A stretch of DNA of 64,000 nt from Actinoplanes subtropicus (GCF_000721705.1 NZ_JOJL01000023.1:1-64000); one strand, 5' to 3'; counted from the first letter of the stretch, positions 26,921 to 36,993 are shown. The notes: generated by a model not told the origin, from the letters alone. Program-made: numbers and translations.

Positions 26921-27493
26921 TCAGTCGAGAAATGCGCGGGCGTTCCGGATGCCCTGCTCGAGGACCTCGTCGGCGAGCTTCGGGTCGGACAGGGCGCGGG
27001 ACAACTGCAGCGTTCCGACCGCCATCGTGAACAACCCCAACGCCTGGCCGTACGCCGACCGCGGATCGCTGGGCGCCAACCGGCAGGCGATCTCGTCCAG
27101 AATGGCCCGCGCGCCCTCGGTGTAGGCGTCCTTGGCCGCCGGCGCGGTACGGCCGATCTCGTCGAGCAGGGCGGCGGAGGGGCACCCGTCACTGGGGTTG
27201 TCCCGGTGCTGCGGCGACAGGTACTCGCGCAGGAAGCCCTCCAGCCCTACCCGGCCCGGCGGCAGCGCGCGGAACTCCTCGGCCTGGGCGCGCAGCTGAT
27301 CGGCCACCACGTTCGCGACCAGATCTTCCTTGGAGGCGAAGTGGGCGTAGAACGCGCCGTTGGTCAGCCCGGCGTCGGCCATCAGCGTCGCGACGCCGGA
27401 ACCGTCGATGCCATCCTGCTTGAAGCGATGGCCGGCCGTCTGCAGGATCCGCTGCCGCGTCGCCGCCTTGTGCTCCTTGTCGTAACGCGCCAC
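26921..27493 (-). CDS. TetR-family transcriptional regulator
   Basis: A 190-residue TetR repressor. The N-terminal helix-turn-helix is RILQTAGHRFKQDGIDGSGV then GLTNGAFYAHFASKEDLVAN; an all-helical ligand domain follows. Start GTG 27493 (VARYDKEHKAATRQ) is chosen for its ribosome site GGAGGAG five bases upstream and fit to the family N-terminus; upstream ATGs at 27505, 27514 and 27538 add unconserved residues. A near-palindrome TGACGTACGTAA (27553-27564) upstream is a likely autoregulatory operator. No intact target gene is adjacent: the DUF2637 pseudogene follows and a truncated lectin gene lies upstream. Confidence 0.85.
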   Translation of the reverse strand: MARYDKEHKAATRQRILQTAGHRFKQDGIDGSGVATLMADAGLTNGAFYAHFASKEDLVANVVADQLRAQAEEFRALPPGRVGLEGFLREYLSPQHRDNPSDGCPSAALLDEIGRTAPAAKDAYTEGARAILDEIACRLAPSDPRSAYGQALGLFTMAVGTLQLSRALSDPKLADEVLEQGIRNARAFLD

Positions 27494-27552
27494 CGGCTCC
27501 TCCATCCACTCCATCGGGCCATCGCCCAGCACCACCATCCTAACCCATAGTC

Positions 27553-27564
27553 TGACGTACGTAA
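27553..27564. promoter_or_regulatory. Candidate TetR operator
   Basis: TGACGTACGTAA, a 12-bp palindrome with one mismatch, lies in an AT-rich stretch 60 bp upstream of the chosen tetR start. Position and symmetry fit an autoregulatory operator. Confidence 0.35.
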
Positions 27565-27711
27565 TGTTATGATCTATCTCTATGCGACAGTTCAGACGGC
27601 CTTGAGCTGCCCGCCGTCGATCAGGTAGTCGGTATCCCCAGCCGCCACGTCCGATGGCTCGCACGGTGGCAACAGCCCGGCCTCCCCTGGCGGGAGACCG
27701 GGCCGGTCACG

Positions 27712-28425
27712 TCAGATCCGGGTCCACTGCTGGTTCGTGGCGCCGGAGCAGGTCCACAGGATGAGCGGGCTGTTGTTGGCGGTGGCGGCCTGATTGACGT
27801 CGACACACTTGCCGGACTGGACGCCGCGGATCGTGCCGTCCGACTGGAGCGTCCATTGCTGGTTGGCGCCGCTGCCGCAGGTCCAGACGATGACCTTGGT
27901 GCCGTCGACGGTGCCGTTGTTGTCGGCGTCCAGGCACTTGCCGCCGATGTGCAACTGGCCGGAGCCCGCGGTGATGACCTGGGTGAAGCCGCCGTTGCAG
28001 TCCCAGATGACCGCCTGCGTGCCGTCGTTCGGGGCGCCGCCGAGGACGTCCAGGCAGCGGCCGGATCCGACGCCGCGCAGGCTGAAGCTGTCGGTCGCGG
28101 TCGCCGAGCCCGTCCGCAGCCGGTACATGACCACACCGTGCGGCGGGACGGTCGCGCTGATCGCGCCGCTGGTATTGCGTACGGACTTGGTCCAGAGGTC
28201 ATAGAGGTTGTAACCGCTCGCCGAGGGCGCGCCGGCCTCGCCGGCGGTGGTGGAGATCGTGGCGGTGCTGCCGGAGCGATTCAGCAGGGCGACGGCGACG
28301 GCGACGGAGCCGTCGCCGAGCGGCTTGGCCCACACCTCGGTGGCGCCGTAGTCGTGCACCCGCCTGGCCTGGTGGACGGCATACACGGCACGAGGGCCGC
28401 TCGGACAGATCCGGCGCCGCACCAT
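27712..28425 (-). pseudogene. Alpha-galactosidase (GH27-type) C-terminus plus ricin-type lectin domain
   Basis: 237 codons encode only the end of a secreted glycosidase: the C-terminal beta-sandwich (YGATEVWAKPLGDGSVAVAV, YNLYDLWTKSV, then PPHGVVMYRL), followed by a ricin-B-like beta-trefoil with Q-x-W repeats (GRCLDVLGG, GKCLDADNNG, NQQWTLQS, GKCVDVNQA, NQQWTRI). The catalytic barrel and signal peptide are missing. The 5' end joins an acyl-CoA-ligase fragment through TGATG at 28425, so this is a deletion or recombination junction rather than a real start. Confidence 0.65.
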
Positions 28426-28810
28426 CAGTCCTCCTCGACCAGCCTCATCTGCACGCCAGGAATCGGGACGCCGACCGAGCCCACGCGCGGCTGCTCACCG
28501 TAACGCGAGAACGACGCGAACGGGGACGTCTCCGACAGCCCGTAGCCCTCCAGGATCGTGACGCCGAAGCGCTCCAGGAACTGCTTGTCGAGTTCGCCCG
28601 GCAGCGCCGGGCCGCCGGCGACAGCCATCCGCAGGTTGGCCGCCAGGGCGGCGACACCGACCGTCTCGTCCAGGGCGCCCAACAGGCCCCGGTACATCGT
28701 CGGAACGCCGGCGAAGAAGGTGACGTCATCGGCGCGCATAAGGCGGAGGACCGCCGCGCGTCGAAGCGCGGCAGCATCACCAGCGTGCCACCGAAGGCGA
28801 GCTGAGTGGA
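28425..28810 (-). pseudogene. Internal fragment of an AMP-forming acyl-CoA ligase
   Basis: The fragment reads LAFGGTLVMLPRFDAR, then after a one-base shift AVLRLMRADDVTFFAGVPTM, GGPALPGELDKQFLERFGVT, and LEGYGLSETSPFASFSRYGE, ending at VQMRLVEED and a stop. GYGLSETSP is the A5 signature of the ANL superfamily. The N-terminal two thirds and the C-terminal lid are absent, and the frame is shifted near 28765. It abuts the glycosidase fragment. Confidence 0.65.
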
Positions 28811-28855
28811 TCTGCCGCTTCGAGCCCGGTGGTCGGCGCAACCCGGAGAATTCTT

Positions 28856-29338
28856 TCAGGTCGGCCCGGTCAGGGACGGCCGGAATGCCTCCAGCAGAGC
28901 CAGGAACTGATCCTCGGCGAACGTCGCCTCGGTGGTGACCGCTCGCCGGATCAGATCGTCGTCGTGGTCGAGTTGCGCGGCCCGGGCCCAGGTCACCGCC
29001 TGGGCGAGCACGGCGTCCGGCGAGGAGCCGGGTGCGCCGTATTCTTCGGCCCGTTCGGGGTTCAGCACCGCCGACCAGCGGGCGCCGTCCGGGGTCGCGG
29101 CTCGCACGATCGCGCAGTCGCTGTCCAGCACATATGCCGCGATGGCCGGAGCACCGGTGCCGGCGGCAAGCGCCCGGACCGCGGCGGTGAGATCCGGCTC
29201 GGCACCGGCGACGTGGTAGACGTGCCAGCCCGGCGGCCCCTCGGCGACCGTCTGCTGGTCGCCGAACGCACTGAGCATCGCCGTGCCCACCAGTTCCTGG
29301 GAGCTGCCGGTGGCGATCAGATGTCCCCAATAGCCCAC
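28856..29338 (-). CDS. Hypothetical protein downstream of RHS/immunity genes
   Basis: A 160-residue soluble protein (VGYWGHLIATGSSQELVGTA...), family not recognised. The GTG start at 29338 is one base after the stop of the preceding gene, with GGGGGAG upstream, so the two are coupled. Position directly behind an RHS toxin-like gene and its neighbour makes an additional immunity or accessory role possible; nothing in the sequence proves it. It ends about 45 bp before the acyl-CoA-ligase fragment, where the intact operon stops. Confidence 0.6.
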   Translation of the reverse strand: MGYWGHLIATGSSQELVGTAMLSAFGDQQTVAEGPPGWHVYHVAGAEPDLTAAVRALAAGTGAPAIAAYVLDSDCAIVRAATPDGARWSAVLNPERAEEYGAPGSSPDAVLAQAVTWARAAQLDHDDDLIRRAVTTEATFAEDQFLALLEAFRPSLTGPT

Positions 29339-29339
29339 G

Positions 29340-30254
29340 TCAGGCTCCCCCGGCTCGCACGGAGGCCGCATCCCGCACGGCCACCCGGTTCGGCGGCCGA
29401 TCGGCGCTGTCGAAGCGACGCGGCATACCTGGGGGCAGGACCGGCGCGACCGCCTCGAAGACCCGCTCCACCGCTGCTTGGTCATAGTCGCGGTAGTCGG
29501 CCGTGGCCAGCAACCACACACCACCGGCCGCCAGTTGCTCGACCTCGTGGAACGCACCGGTGGCGCGCAGCGCGTCCGCACCCCCGAGCCGGTCGGCCAG
29601 CTCCTGCGCGCACACCGTCAACCACGAATAGCCCCGCAGCGTATTCCTGCTCCTCGGAACGGTCTCGCTCGGCATGGGCCACGGCGGCCCGACCGTACGT
29701 TCCACCGCCGTGCCCACATCGTCGTAGTCGCATTGGCCGAACGACGGGTTCACGCGGTCAGCAACCGACCGTACGAAGGACAGCAGGGACCGCTGGACTT
29801 CCGGCCGCGCCAACCGGCTCTCCTGCATGGAGAACGACAGCGTCAACCAATCCTCGGCCTCGGGCAGCCGCTGGACGGTTGCCCGCAACGGCGACTCGCC
29901 CGGCACTCCAGTGTCGTCAAGCACGGACACCCCGAGCGTGGCCTCCGCCGCCGGGTCGAGCAGCTGCTTTTCCAGCCAAGCCACGTTCTTCGCCGAATAC
30001 ACCCGCCCGGTCCGCCGGCTGCCCCAGGCGCCCCGGGCCACAGCGACGAAACCCCACACCGAACCAGGCGGCCCGGCCGGCCCGCCGCGGCGGACGCTGC
30101 CCGGATCCAGCGGCTCTCCTGACTCAATCGCCTCCAGATACTCCCCGGCGAGCTCCCGCGAGCCGCGAATCAGCCAATCCCTGGCCAGCTCCGAATAACC
30201 CGCCGCGCCGGGAAACTCCAGGTCCAGCGAACAGCAGACCCGAAAATCGTGCAT
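29340..30254 (-). CDS. Hypothetical protein, candidate immunity protein of the RHS protein
   Basis: A 304-residue soluble acidic protein (MHDFRVCCSLDLEFPGAAGY...) with no recognised domain, no signal peptide and no membrane segment. It starts 34 bp after the stop of the 2206-residue RHS protein, the usual position of an immunity gene that protects the producer from the polymorphic C-terminal domain. Assignment rests on context only. A downstream gene is coupled to it by a one-base gap. Confidence 0.6.
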   Translation of the reverse strand: MHDFRVCCSLDLEFPGAAGYSELARDWLIRGSRELAGEYLEAIESGEPLDPGSVRRGGPAGPPGSVWGFVAVARGAWGSRRTGRVYSAKNVAWLEKQLLDPAAEATLGVSVLDDTGVPGESPLRATVQRLPEAEDWLTLSFSMQESRLARPEVQRSLLSFVRSVADRVNPSFGQCDYDDVGTAVERTVGPPWPMPSETVPRSRNTLRGYSWLTVCAQELADRLGGADALRATGAFHEVEQLAAGGVWLLATADYRDYDQAAVERVFEAVAPVLPPGMPRRFDSADRPPNRVAVRDAASVRAGGA

Positions 30255-30288
30255 TCCGACCTCGCTTCACAGGTTGGCTGGCCGGACG

Positions 30289-33200
30289 TCAAGCACCGAC
30301 CGGAATAAGAAGGATAGCGATGACGACGATGACCGCTGTTCCTCCGGCGGTAGCCGCGCGGGCGCTGCTCTGGTCGACCTGTGGCACGCTGACGTGGACG
30401 TCGGGCCAGCTCAACCCACCTCCGCTCGAATCTCCGCCGCTCATCGGCGCGTGGGCCATCGGAGCCGGATCGGCGACCTGCGGCTGCCACAGCGGTCTGG
30501 TCCTGACCCAGTCCGGACGCTTGCCACGCTCTTCCTCGGTCACCGCCCGCGGCTGCGGAACCGGAACCGGAACACGGATCCGGGGCTCGTCCTTGGTGTA
30601 CTGATAGGTGACGATCCCGGGCGCTGCGCCGGACTTCGCGGTGATCAATTCTTGCGGATTGGCCGGGTTCGGTTCGGGTCCGAGTTCCGGGATCTGGCCG
30701 CCCGTCACCACCCTGCGCGGATCGCCGGAACTGCTGAGCCGTGTCCGCAGGGCGGTGATGTACTTCTGCAACTGGGCCGGGCCGGCCAACTCGGCGGCGC
30801 CGCCGCCGTGCTTGACCTCCCACACCTCGACCTCATTGGGGCCCCACGCCACGATGTCGGCCCAGCCGGTGTTGTTGTTCAGCGATCCCTTGGCGATCGC
30901 GACCTCGGCGTCGATGTCCACGCCCGGGCGGTTCTGTTGCAGCCAGGCGACCGTCATCCGGACGGCGGTGTCGTGCCGCGGCTTCCAAACTTTGTACCAT
31001 TCGTCCCCGCCCGACGACTCGCCGTCGGTCGGCTCGTCGTCGCCACCGCCACCGCCACCGCTGGAGCCACTGCTTCCGGTGTGGTCCAGCTGGGGGGCGC
31101 AGATGTCGGGATTGCAGAGCCCGGTCGGGTCGGCCTCGGTAACCGGGTTGTCGCCGGCGTAGGTGTATCCGCCGAGCTCGTTGGGATCGGTGGTCTCCAG
31201 TGCGGGGTCCGCACTGATGAACCGGCCGAGCGAGGGGTCGTACTTGCGGGCGCCGAGATCCGTGTATCCGGTACCCACATCGGTCGCGGCGCCGAGGTAG
31301 CCGTGCGTGGCATCGGGCCAGGTGGTGCTGTTGGGGCTCCCCCGGGTCTCGCCGTACGGCTTGTATTGCAGGCGGGACAGCTTCTGGGTGGTGGTGTCCA
31401 TGGCCAGGGTGGCGGTGCCGTGCGGGTCGTTGAACAGATAGTCGGCGCCGCCGCCGGGGAGCGTGGATCGCACGGCGATGGCGTAGGCCACTCCGCCGAG
31501 GGAGTAGGTGCGGACCGCCCCCAGGGAGACCGCCGGGCTGACCGACGTGTTGATCACGACCTGGGTGTCGCCGGCGAACAGGGTGGTGCGCCCGGGGTCG
31601 CGCCGGATCAGCTGGTTGCCGTCGGCGTCGTACAGGTACTTCGTCACCGCCGACGAGCCGCCGGTCGAGGTGACCGAGGCCAGGTGACCCTCGTCGTCCC
31701 AGCTGAGGGTCTGCCCGGCACCGCTGGTTGCGGTCCTCGTGAGCAGGTTGCCGTCCACGTCGTAGACGAGCTGGGTCGGGTCGGTGCCACCGGTGGTGGC
31801 GGTCAGGCTGTGCGGCTGGGCGCCGGACCGGTTGCAGCCGCTCGAACAGCCATTGGTGTAGCCGGTGGTGACGTCCGTACCGCCGGTGGTCGAGTGGTCG
31901 ACCAGCTGCGTGCGGTCGCCGATCGAGTCGTAGGAGTAGCTCTGCCAGTAGGAACCGGCGCTGTTGGACACGGCCGCGGCCGCGGGCTGGTCCGCGCAGG
32001 CACCACTACCGGTCCAGGCGTCGGTGAGCCGGGCACGCCCGTCGTATCGGAAACACTGGAGGTCGGTCACCGTGCTGCCGGTCTCGGACTGCTTGTCCGT
32101 GACCGACAGCTGATTCCCGGCGTCGTCGTAGGTGTAGCCGATGTCGTCGACGAGCGGCCCGGGCGCTTGGTCGCGGTAGACGGAGCGGCCCGTCAGCCGC
32201 AACGTGTATTCGTCGTACGAGTAAAGAGCTTCCGCCTCGTTGGTCGAGTCGCCCATGGTGAGCTTCGACAGCTGGCCGAAGTCGGTGTAGATCGCGCCCG
32301 AGGCGTACAGGTCGATGCCGGAGGTCTTCGTCGGCGCGCCGATCGGGTCGTGGCCGTAGGTGATGGTCTCACCGGGCAGGCCGCCGACCGCCGGATCGAC
32401 CTGCTGGGCGAGCTGCTCGTTGTTCGGCGTGTAGGCGTAGCTCGTCGAGTAGCTGGCCGGTAGCGGACGCTCGACGGACGGCAGGGTCACGGTCTGCCCC
32501 AGCGGGTTGCCGAGTGCCGTGTAGCCGGTGATCGCGACGGTGTAGCCGCCGGTGACGCCGCTGACGTAGCGGGTGGACGAGGTCGGTCGGCCGATCCGCA
32601 ACGAGTCGTAGGCCCAGGACGCGTACTCGAAGTTCTTGGTCTTGTCGGTGGCGGTCAGCTTCCGGCCGAGCAGGTCGTAGGTGAAGTCGAGCTCGATGCC
32701 GCGAGCGTCCTTGGTGGCGATCGTGTCCCCGGCGTCGTCGTATTTGCTGAAGCCGGTGCCGGTGTCCGGGTCGGTCATCGAGGTCTGCCGGCCGAGTTGG
32801 TCGTAGAAGAACTTCCAGACCGAGCCGTCCGGGCCGGTGACGGTGCTCTGCGAGCCACCCGCCGTGTAGGTGTAGTTGGTGTTCGCGCTGGTGCCGCCGG
32901 ACGTGGTGAACCCGCCGGCGGCGTTTCCACCGACCGTCGGCCGGGTGCTGTAGAGCTGCAGCTCGGTGATCTGGCCACGGGCGTTCGTGGTCCTGGTGCT
33001 GGCCGCCCCGCCGGTCGGCGGAAGGACCGTCGTCGAATCGCCGGTGTAGGCGGTGCGGGTGTACCACGTCGCCACGCCGTTGTGCTCGGAGGTGACCTGA
33101 CCCGGCCGCCCCATCGCGTCGTAGTCGGTGACGGTGGTCGCCGGCACCGAAACCTGCGACAGGTGGTCGGAGATCAGGCTGTCGGCGGGGTCTCCGGCAA

Positions 33201-36200
33201 CCGCGTACGAGTTGTTGGTCAGCACGGTCCAGCCGTGTGAGTCGTACTGGGTGTCCGAGACGACGGTGCTGCCGTTCTCGCCGGTCGCCTGGCTCTCCAG
33301 CGGACGCATCATCGCGTCGTAGAGCACCTTGCCGACGCGGTAGGCCGGGGTCGTCGCATTCGGGTCGCCCGGGTCTTCCAGCGTCCTCGTCGTGACGACG
33401 CTCGGGCCGGTCGCGGACAACGCGTACGTGTAGATCAGGTTCGCCGGCGCCCCGGCGGTCCGGGACTGGTTCGGCTGCCACACCGCGGTGAGCCGGCCGA
33501 GAGCGTCGTACCCGAGCGAGGTCAGCGCGCCGGAGACATCGACCGAGGTCAGTGAGAGTTCGCGGGCCGGGTCGCGCGTGTTCGTGCCGAGCTGGCAGTC
33601 CTTGCTCGAGGTCGTCACGGCCGAGCAGTCGAAGCCCGGGGTCACCTGGGTGACCGTGGTGACGCTGGTGGGCAGCGCGCCGGCCGCGGGCGAATACCGG
33701 GTGTACGTGGTGCGGGCGATACTCGTCTTGCCGTCCGCCGCGGTCGACTTCGGCGTGCGGGTGACCGCGGTGGCACGCCCGTAGCTGTCGTAGGTCGTGG
33801 CGGTCGTGTCGACGAACGCGGTGGCGGTCGCGCCGGTGGCCGCCGAGGCGTCCTGCACCAGGGTCGGCTGCGCCTTGGTGGGCAGAGCCGGATTTGCCTG
33901 GCCGTCGCCGTCGTACGCGAAGGCGTGGCCGTCGTAGGAGATGCGGGTGTCCGAGATCAGCGTCCCGGAGGGGCTGGCGCCGGCGCTCGCGCAGTCCTGG
34001 TCGGTCACGACGGTTTCGGCGGCGGCCACCACGGTGTCGGCGCCGCCGTCGAGGTACCGGGTGAAGGTGCACCGGGTGGCGTTGCCGGTCGCCCCGGGCT
34101 CGCCCCGGTCGTCGGTCTGGACGGGCATGCCGGTTGTGTTCTGCCCGAGCGTGGTGTTGTAAAAGGTGTCGGTTTCGGTGTTCCGCCAGCCGTAGGAGAC
34201 CTTCTCCCGGCCGAGGGTGCGGGTGGTGCGCACCATGACGGCCTGCAGCGCGGGAAGGCCGTCGCGGGTCCGGGAGGCGGTCGGCCCGATCGTGGTCGGG
34301 ACGTTCACGGTGGCGTGTTGCACGCTGCCGCCGTCTCCGGAGTAGTTGACGGTCTCGAAGATCTGGCCGGCGAATTCGTTGCGGTCGGGCACCGTGACGG
34401 AGCCGTCGGTGCTGGTCAGGTTGGGGACGCTACGGGTCTTGCCGCCGGGCAGGGTGTCGCCGTTCATGCCGCGGAAGTAGTAGTTCCTGGTCAGCGTCCT
34501 CTGGTCGTGGACAGGGTTCTGGTTGCTGTAGTGAAAGGCGCTGGTGTCACCGGTGGTGACGTCGACCTCGGGATAGCCGCGGAACTGGCCCCACGTCCGG
34601 TTCTTCGCTTTGACCACTTCGTTGTCGTCGTAGTGCCAGCCCGGCGTTCCGACGTACGTGTACTGGGTGAGCAGCCTCGGCGAGGAGCCGTCCTGATAGT
34701 GGTTGTTGTTGTCATACGTGGTCACCGACGTGACCGGGTGGGTGTAGAACCAGTCGATCAGCGGCTGCGGCTGTGCCTCCGGCGTCCAGTAGACCGGGAA
34801 ACAGCCGGTGGTGTTGGTCGAGGCGAACGCCTGGGCCTTGCTGTCGCCGGCGTCGGTGGTGTCGCTGGAGGGCACCGACGAGCAGTCGGGAGTGTCGTAG
34901 ACGACATCGGTCTCGGCGCCGGTCTCCGAGATCACCGTGCCGATCCGCTGGTAGTACATCCGGGGCAGGCCCGCGATCGTGCCGACCCGGTTGGCCAGCT
35001 GCAGCGGATTGAACGTGGTGGTACCGGAGACCGTGCTGCCGGACGCTCCGCCGAGCGTGTCCAGACCGGTGTGGGTGATCGAACCCAGCCACAAGGTGGG
35101 CGCGTGGTCGCCGTTGTCCGGGAAGCCGGGCGTGAGGTCGTACCGGTCGATCTGCCGGGTGGCGCCGCCGGTCTGCACCTGAGTCACGATCGAGCTGAGC
35201 CGCTTGCGGGACCAGAACGTCGGGGCGTGGTGGGTACACGAGGTGCCGGCATCGCAGCTGAGATCGATCGGCACATCCGGCCAGAACGCCGCGTTCGCCT
35301 CGGAGAACTGGCCGTCCGAGCAGGTGTTGCCGGCCGGCTGCCCCGGAATGCACCGCTCCCCGGTGGTGAAGACGATCTGATCCAGGGCGGTGCCGGAATA
35401 GACCGTCGAGGACGTCAGGCCGTAGTCGATCCGGGCCAGCGTGCCACCCCGGGTGTAGGCGACCGCGGTGTTCTTCCCGTCCGCGCCGTAATAGCCGGTC
35501 TCCGGCGCGTAGTAGTAGGCCATCGCGTTACCGCTCGGGTCGACCACGTAGTCGAGGTTGAACCGGTAGCCGAGTGTGCAGGCCGTGTCGGCGAACGTGG
35601 CACTACCCGAACACGTACTCACGCCGTCGTGGGCCCGGTAGACCGGCACGGTCCACACCGACCTGGTCTCCGTTGCGCCGGAACTCCACCCGGGCAGCCG
35701 GTTGAGCCCGAAGTAGTACTGCACACCACCCTCGGTGACCCGGAAATACTCCCTGTTGTCGGTGCCGTTGGTGGTGCCGCTGGTCGGACCGGACAGCATC
35801 TCGATCTTCGTCGTCGCACTGTCGTTCGCCGGGCGCAACGTGTTCTTCGCCGCGTCGTAGACGATCTGCGTCGATGTGCCGTTCAACGACAACGTCAGGA
35901 CCTGGCCGGCCCAGCACAGGTCGCCGCTGTTGTCGGGTGCTCCGGAACTCTTGACGTCGGAGCAGGACTCATAGGTGCGCTCGACGTAGTTGTCGGAATC
36001 CGACCATCCGTCTCCCACCCAGGACGACTGGTTGTTGGTGTCCAACGTGCGTGCGTCCTGCTGCGCCGAGTGGTAGCCCAGATCGACATCCGGGGCGACC
36101 GCGCTGACCGTCTTGGGCACCGTGATCGGATAGCTGTAGGTGAAGGCACCGGTGTTCCCGCTGGTTGCCCACGTACCGGCCGGAGAAAGGCTGGTTGCCC

Positions 36201-36909
36201 CGTAGTCCCCCGCCGAACCGCTCGCGCCGGCCGTGGCGGCCAGCACCGTCGCACCCGACGACGCCAAGGTCACCCGCGTCGACAGCGAGCCGCCGGACCT
36301 GTCGAGGACCGGTGTCTGGGCCTGGCAGGAGGCGACCGCGGGTGTGGTGAGCGCGCACGCCGGCAGTCGCACGAGACGGAGGCGAGACGCGTAACCGCCG
36401 CCGTAGGCGTTGCGGAACGTCGAGTCGTCCACCGTCACGGTGACCGCGCCGGCGCCCTGCACGCTGCTGAGCGCGAACAGGACGCCCGTGACCCCGGCCG
36501 ACCTCGCGATCGCCGGGTCCACTGTGGTGACCCGAACTCGGCTCGGCGTGGAACCGGTGGTACCGCGCCCGACCGACACGGGCGACGACCCGGCGCGGAC
36601 CGCCCTGCCCGGGGAGGCCGGCACGGTGACCAATGTTTCCTGGGCCGCCGGCAGGGCGGCATGTCCGGACGGATCGAAGCGGGCGTATGTCGGCCGCGGC
36701 TTGGCTCGCTTGACCGGTCCGCCGCGGCTGAGGACGACCCGCTGCAAAGGCTTGGGGTCGGGCAGCGGGACGTGCCGAGCCACCGCCGAGGCGCTCTGCG
36801 CCACGCTGAGACTGATCAGGGCTGGTAGGAGTGCGACCGCGAGGACCGCGGCGATCCGCCGCCGGCGGCGCGGCGCGAACGGTATCCGGAATCCACCTCT
36901 GGACAGCAT
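30289..36909 (-). CDS. Secreted RHS/YD-repeat protein with PD-(D/E)XK-like C-terminal domain
   Basis: A 2206-residue exported protein. N-terminal signal: basic RRRRR then AAVLAVALLPALISLSVAQS. The middle is a long series of YD/RHS repeats that would form a shell; the RHS core ends in YGETRGSP, GARKYDPSLGRFISADP and NPVTEADPTGL at about residue 1931. The variable C-terminal 275 residues follow a Gly-rich linker and contain GWADIVAWGP then VWEVKHGG, a D...ExK arrangement (Asp2018, Glu2031, Lys2033) typical of restriction-endonuclease-fold toxins. A Pro-rich stretch and a final hydrophobic helix (AVIVVIAILLIPVG) come after it, which is unusual. The start at 36909 has GGGAGG eight bases upstream; a GTG 27 bp earlier does not. 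Confidence 0.85.
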   Translation of the reverse strand: MLSRGGFRIPFAPRRRRRIAAVLAVALLPALISLSVAQSASAVARHVPLPDPKPLQRVVLSRGGPVKRAKPRPTYARFDPSGHAALPAAQETLVTVPASPGRAVRAGSSPVSVGRGTTGSTPSRVRVTTVDPAIARSAGVTGVLFALSSVQGAGAVTVTVDDSTFRNAYGGGYASRLRLVRLPACALTTPAVASCQAQTPVLDRSGGSLSTRVTLASSGATVLAATAGASGSAGDYGATSLSPAGTWATSGNTGAFTYSYPITVPKTVSAVAPDVDLGYHSAQQDARTLDTNNQSSWVGDGWSDSDNYVERTYESCSDVKSSGAPDNSGDLCWAGQVLTLSLNGTSTQIVYDAAKNTLRPANDSATTKIEMLSGPTSGTTNGTDNREYFRVTEGGVQYYFGLNRLPGWSSGATETRSVWTVPVYRAHDGVSTCSGSATFADTACTLGYRFNLDYVVDPSGNAMAYYYAPETGYYGADGKNTAVAYTRGGTLARIDYGLTSSTVYSGTALDQIVFTTGERCIPGQPAGNTCSDGQFSEANAAFWPDVPIDLSCDAGTSCTHHAPTFWSRKRLSSIVTQVQTGGATRQIDRYDLTPGFPDNGDHAPTLWLGSITHTGLDTLGGASGSTVSGTTTFNPLQLANRVGTIAGLPRMYYQRIGTVISETGAETDVVYDTPDCSSVPSSDTTDAGDSKAQAFASTNTTGCFPVYWTPEAQPQPLIDWFYTHPVTSVTTYDNNNHYQDGSSPRLLTQYTYVGTPGWHYDDNEVVKAKNRTWGQFRGYPEVDVTTGDTSAFHYSNQNPVHDQRTLTRNYYFRGMNGDTLPGGKTRSVPNLTSTDGSVTVPDRNEFAGQIFETVNYSGDGGSVQHATVNVPTTIGPTASRTRDGLPALQAVMVRTTRTLGREKVSYGWRNTETDTFYNTTLGQNTTGMPVQTDDRGEPGATGNATRCTFTRYLDGGADTVVAAAETVVTDQDCASAGASPSGTLISDTRISYDGHAFAYDGDGQANPALPTKAQPTLVQDASAATGATATAFVDTTATTYDSYGRATAVTRTPKSTAADGKTSIARTTYTRYSPAAGALPTSVTTVTQVTPGFDCSAVTTSSKDCQLGTNTRDPARELSLTSVDVSGALTSLGYDALGRLTAVWQPNQSRTAGAPANLIYTYALSATGPSVVTTRTLEDPGDPNATTPAYRVGKVLYDAMMRPLESQATGENGSTVVSDTQYDSHGWTVLTNNSYAVAGDPADSLISDHLSQVSVPATTVTDYDAMGRPGQVTSEHNGVATWYTRTAYTGDSTTVLPPTGGAASTRTTNARGQITELQLYSTRPTVGGNAAGGFTTSGGTSANTNYTYTAGGSQSTVTGPDGSVWKFFYDQLGRQTSMTDPDTGTGFSKYDDAGDTIATKDARGIELDFTYDLLGRKLTATDKTKNFEYASWAYDSLRIGRPTSSTRYVSGVTGGYTVAITGYTALGNPLGQTVTLPSVERPLPASYSTSYAYTPNNEQLAQQVDPAVGGLPGETITYGHDPIGAPTKTSGIDLYASGAIYTDFGQLSKLTMGDSTNEAEALYSYDEYTLRLTGRSVYRDQAPGPLVDDIGYTYDDAGNQLSVTDKQSETGSTVTDLQCFRYDGRARLTDAWTGSGACADQPAAAAVSNSAGSYWQSYSYDSIGDRTQLVDHSTTGGTDVTTGYTNGCSSGCNRSGAQPHSLTATTGGTDPTQLVYDVDGNLLTRTATSGAGQTLSWDDEGHLASVTSTGGSSAVTKYLYDADGNQLIRRDPGRTTLFAGDTQVVINTSVSPAVSLGAVRTYSLGGVAYAIAVRSTLPGGGADYLFNDPHGTATLAMDTTTQKLSRLQYKPYGETRGSPNSTTWPDATHGYLGAATDVGTGYTDLGARKYDPSLGRFISADPALETTDPNELGGYTYAGDNPVTEADPTGLCNPDICAPQLDHTGSSGSSGGGGGGDDEPTDGESSGGDEWYKVWKPRHDTAVRMTVAWLQQNRPGVDIDAEVAIAKGSLNNNTGWADIVAWGPNEVEVWEVKHGGGAAELAGPAQLQKYITALRTRLSSSGDPRRVVTGGQIPELGPEPNPANPQELITAKSGAAPGIVTYQYTKDEPRIRVPVPVPQPRAVTEEERGKRPDWVRTRPLWQPQVADPAPMAHAPMSGGDSSGGGLSWPDVHVSVPQVDQSSARAATAGGTAVIVVIAILLIPVGA

Positions 36910-36993
36910 CAGTGCACCCTCCCCCGATTTCGCCACCGGTCGGCGAGGGAAGCCGACCGCGCGGCATGGAAGATCATGAACCTTCCACGTCGG

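Noticed and set aside
36910..36936. GTG start 27 bp upstream for the RHS protein
   Set aside because: The Shine-Dalgarno sequence GGGAGG falls after this GTG and is correctly spaced from ATG 36909.
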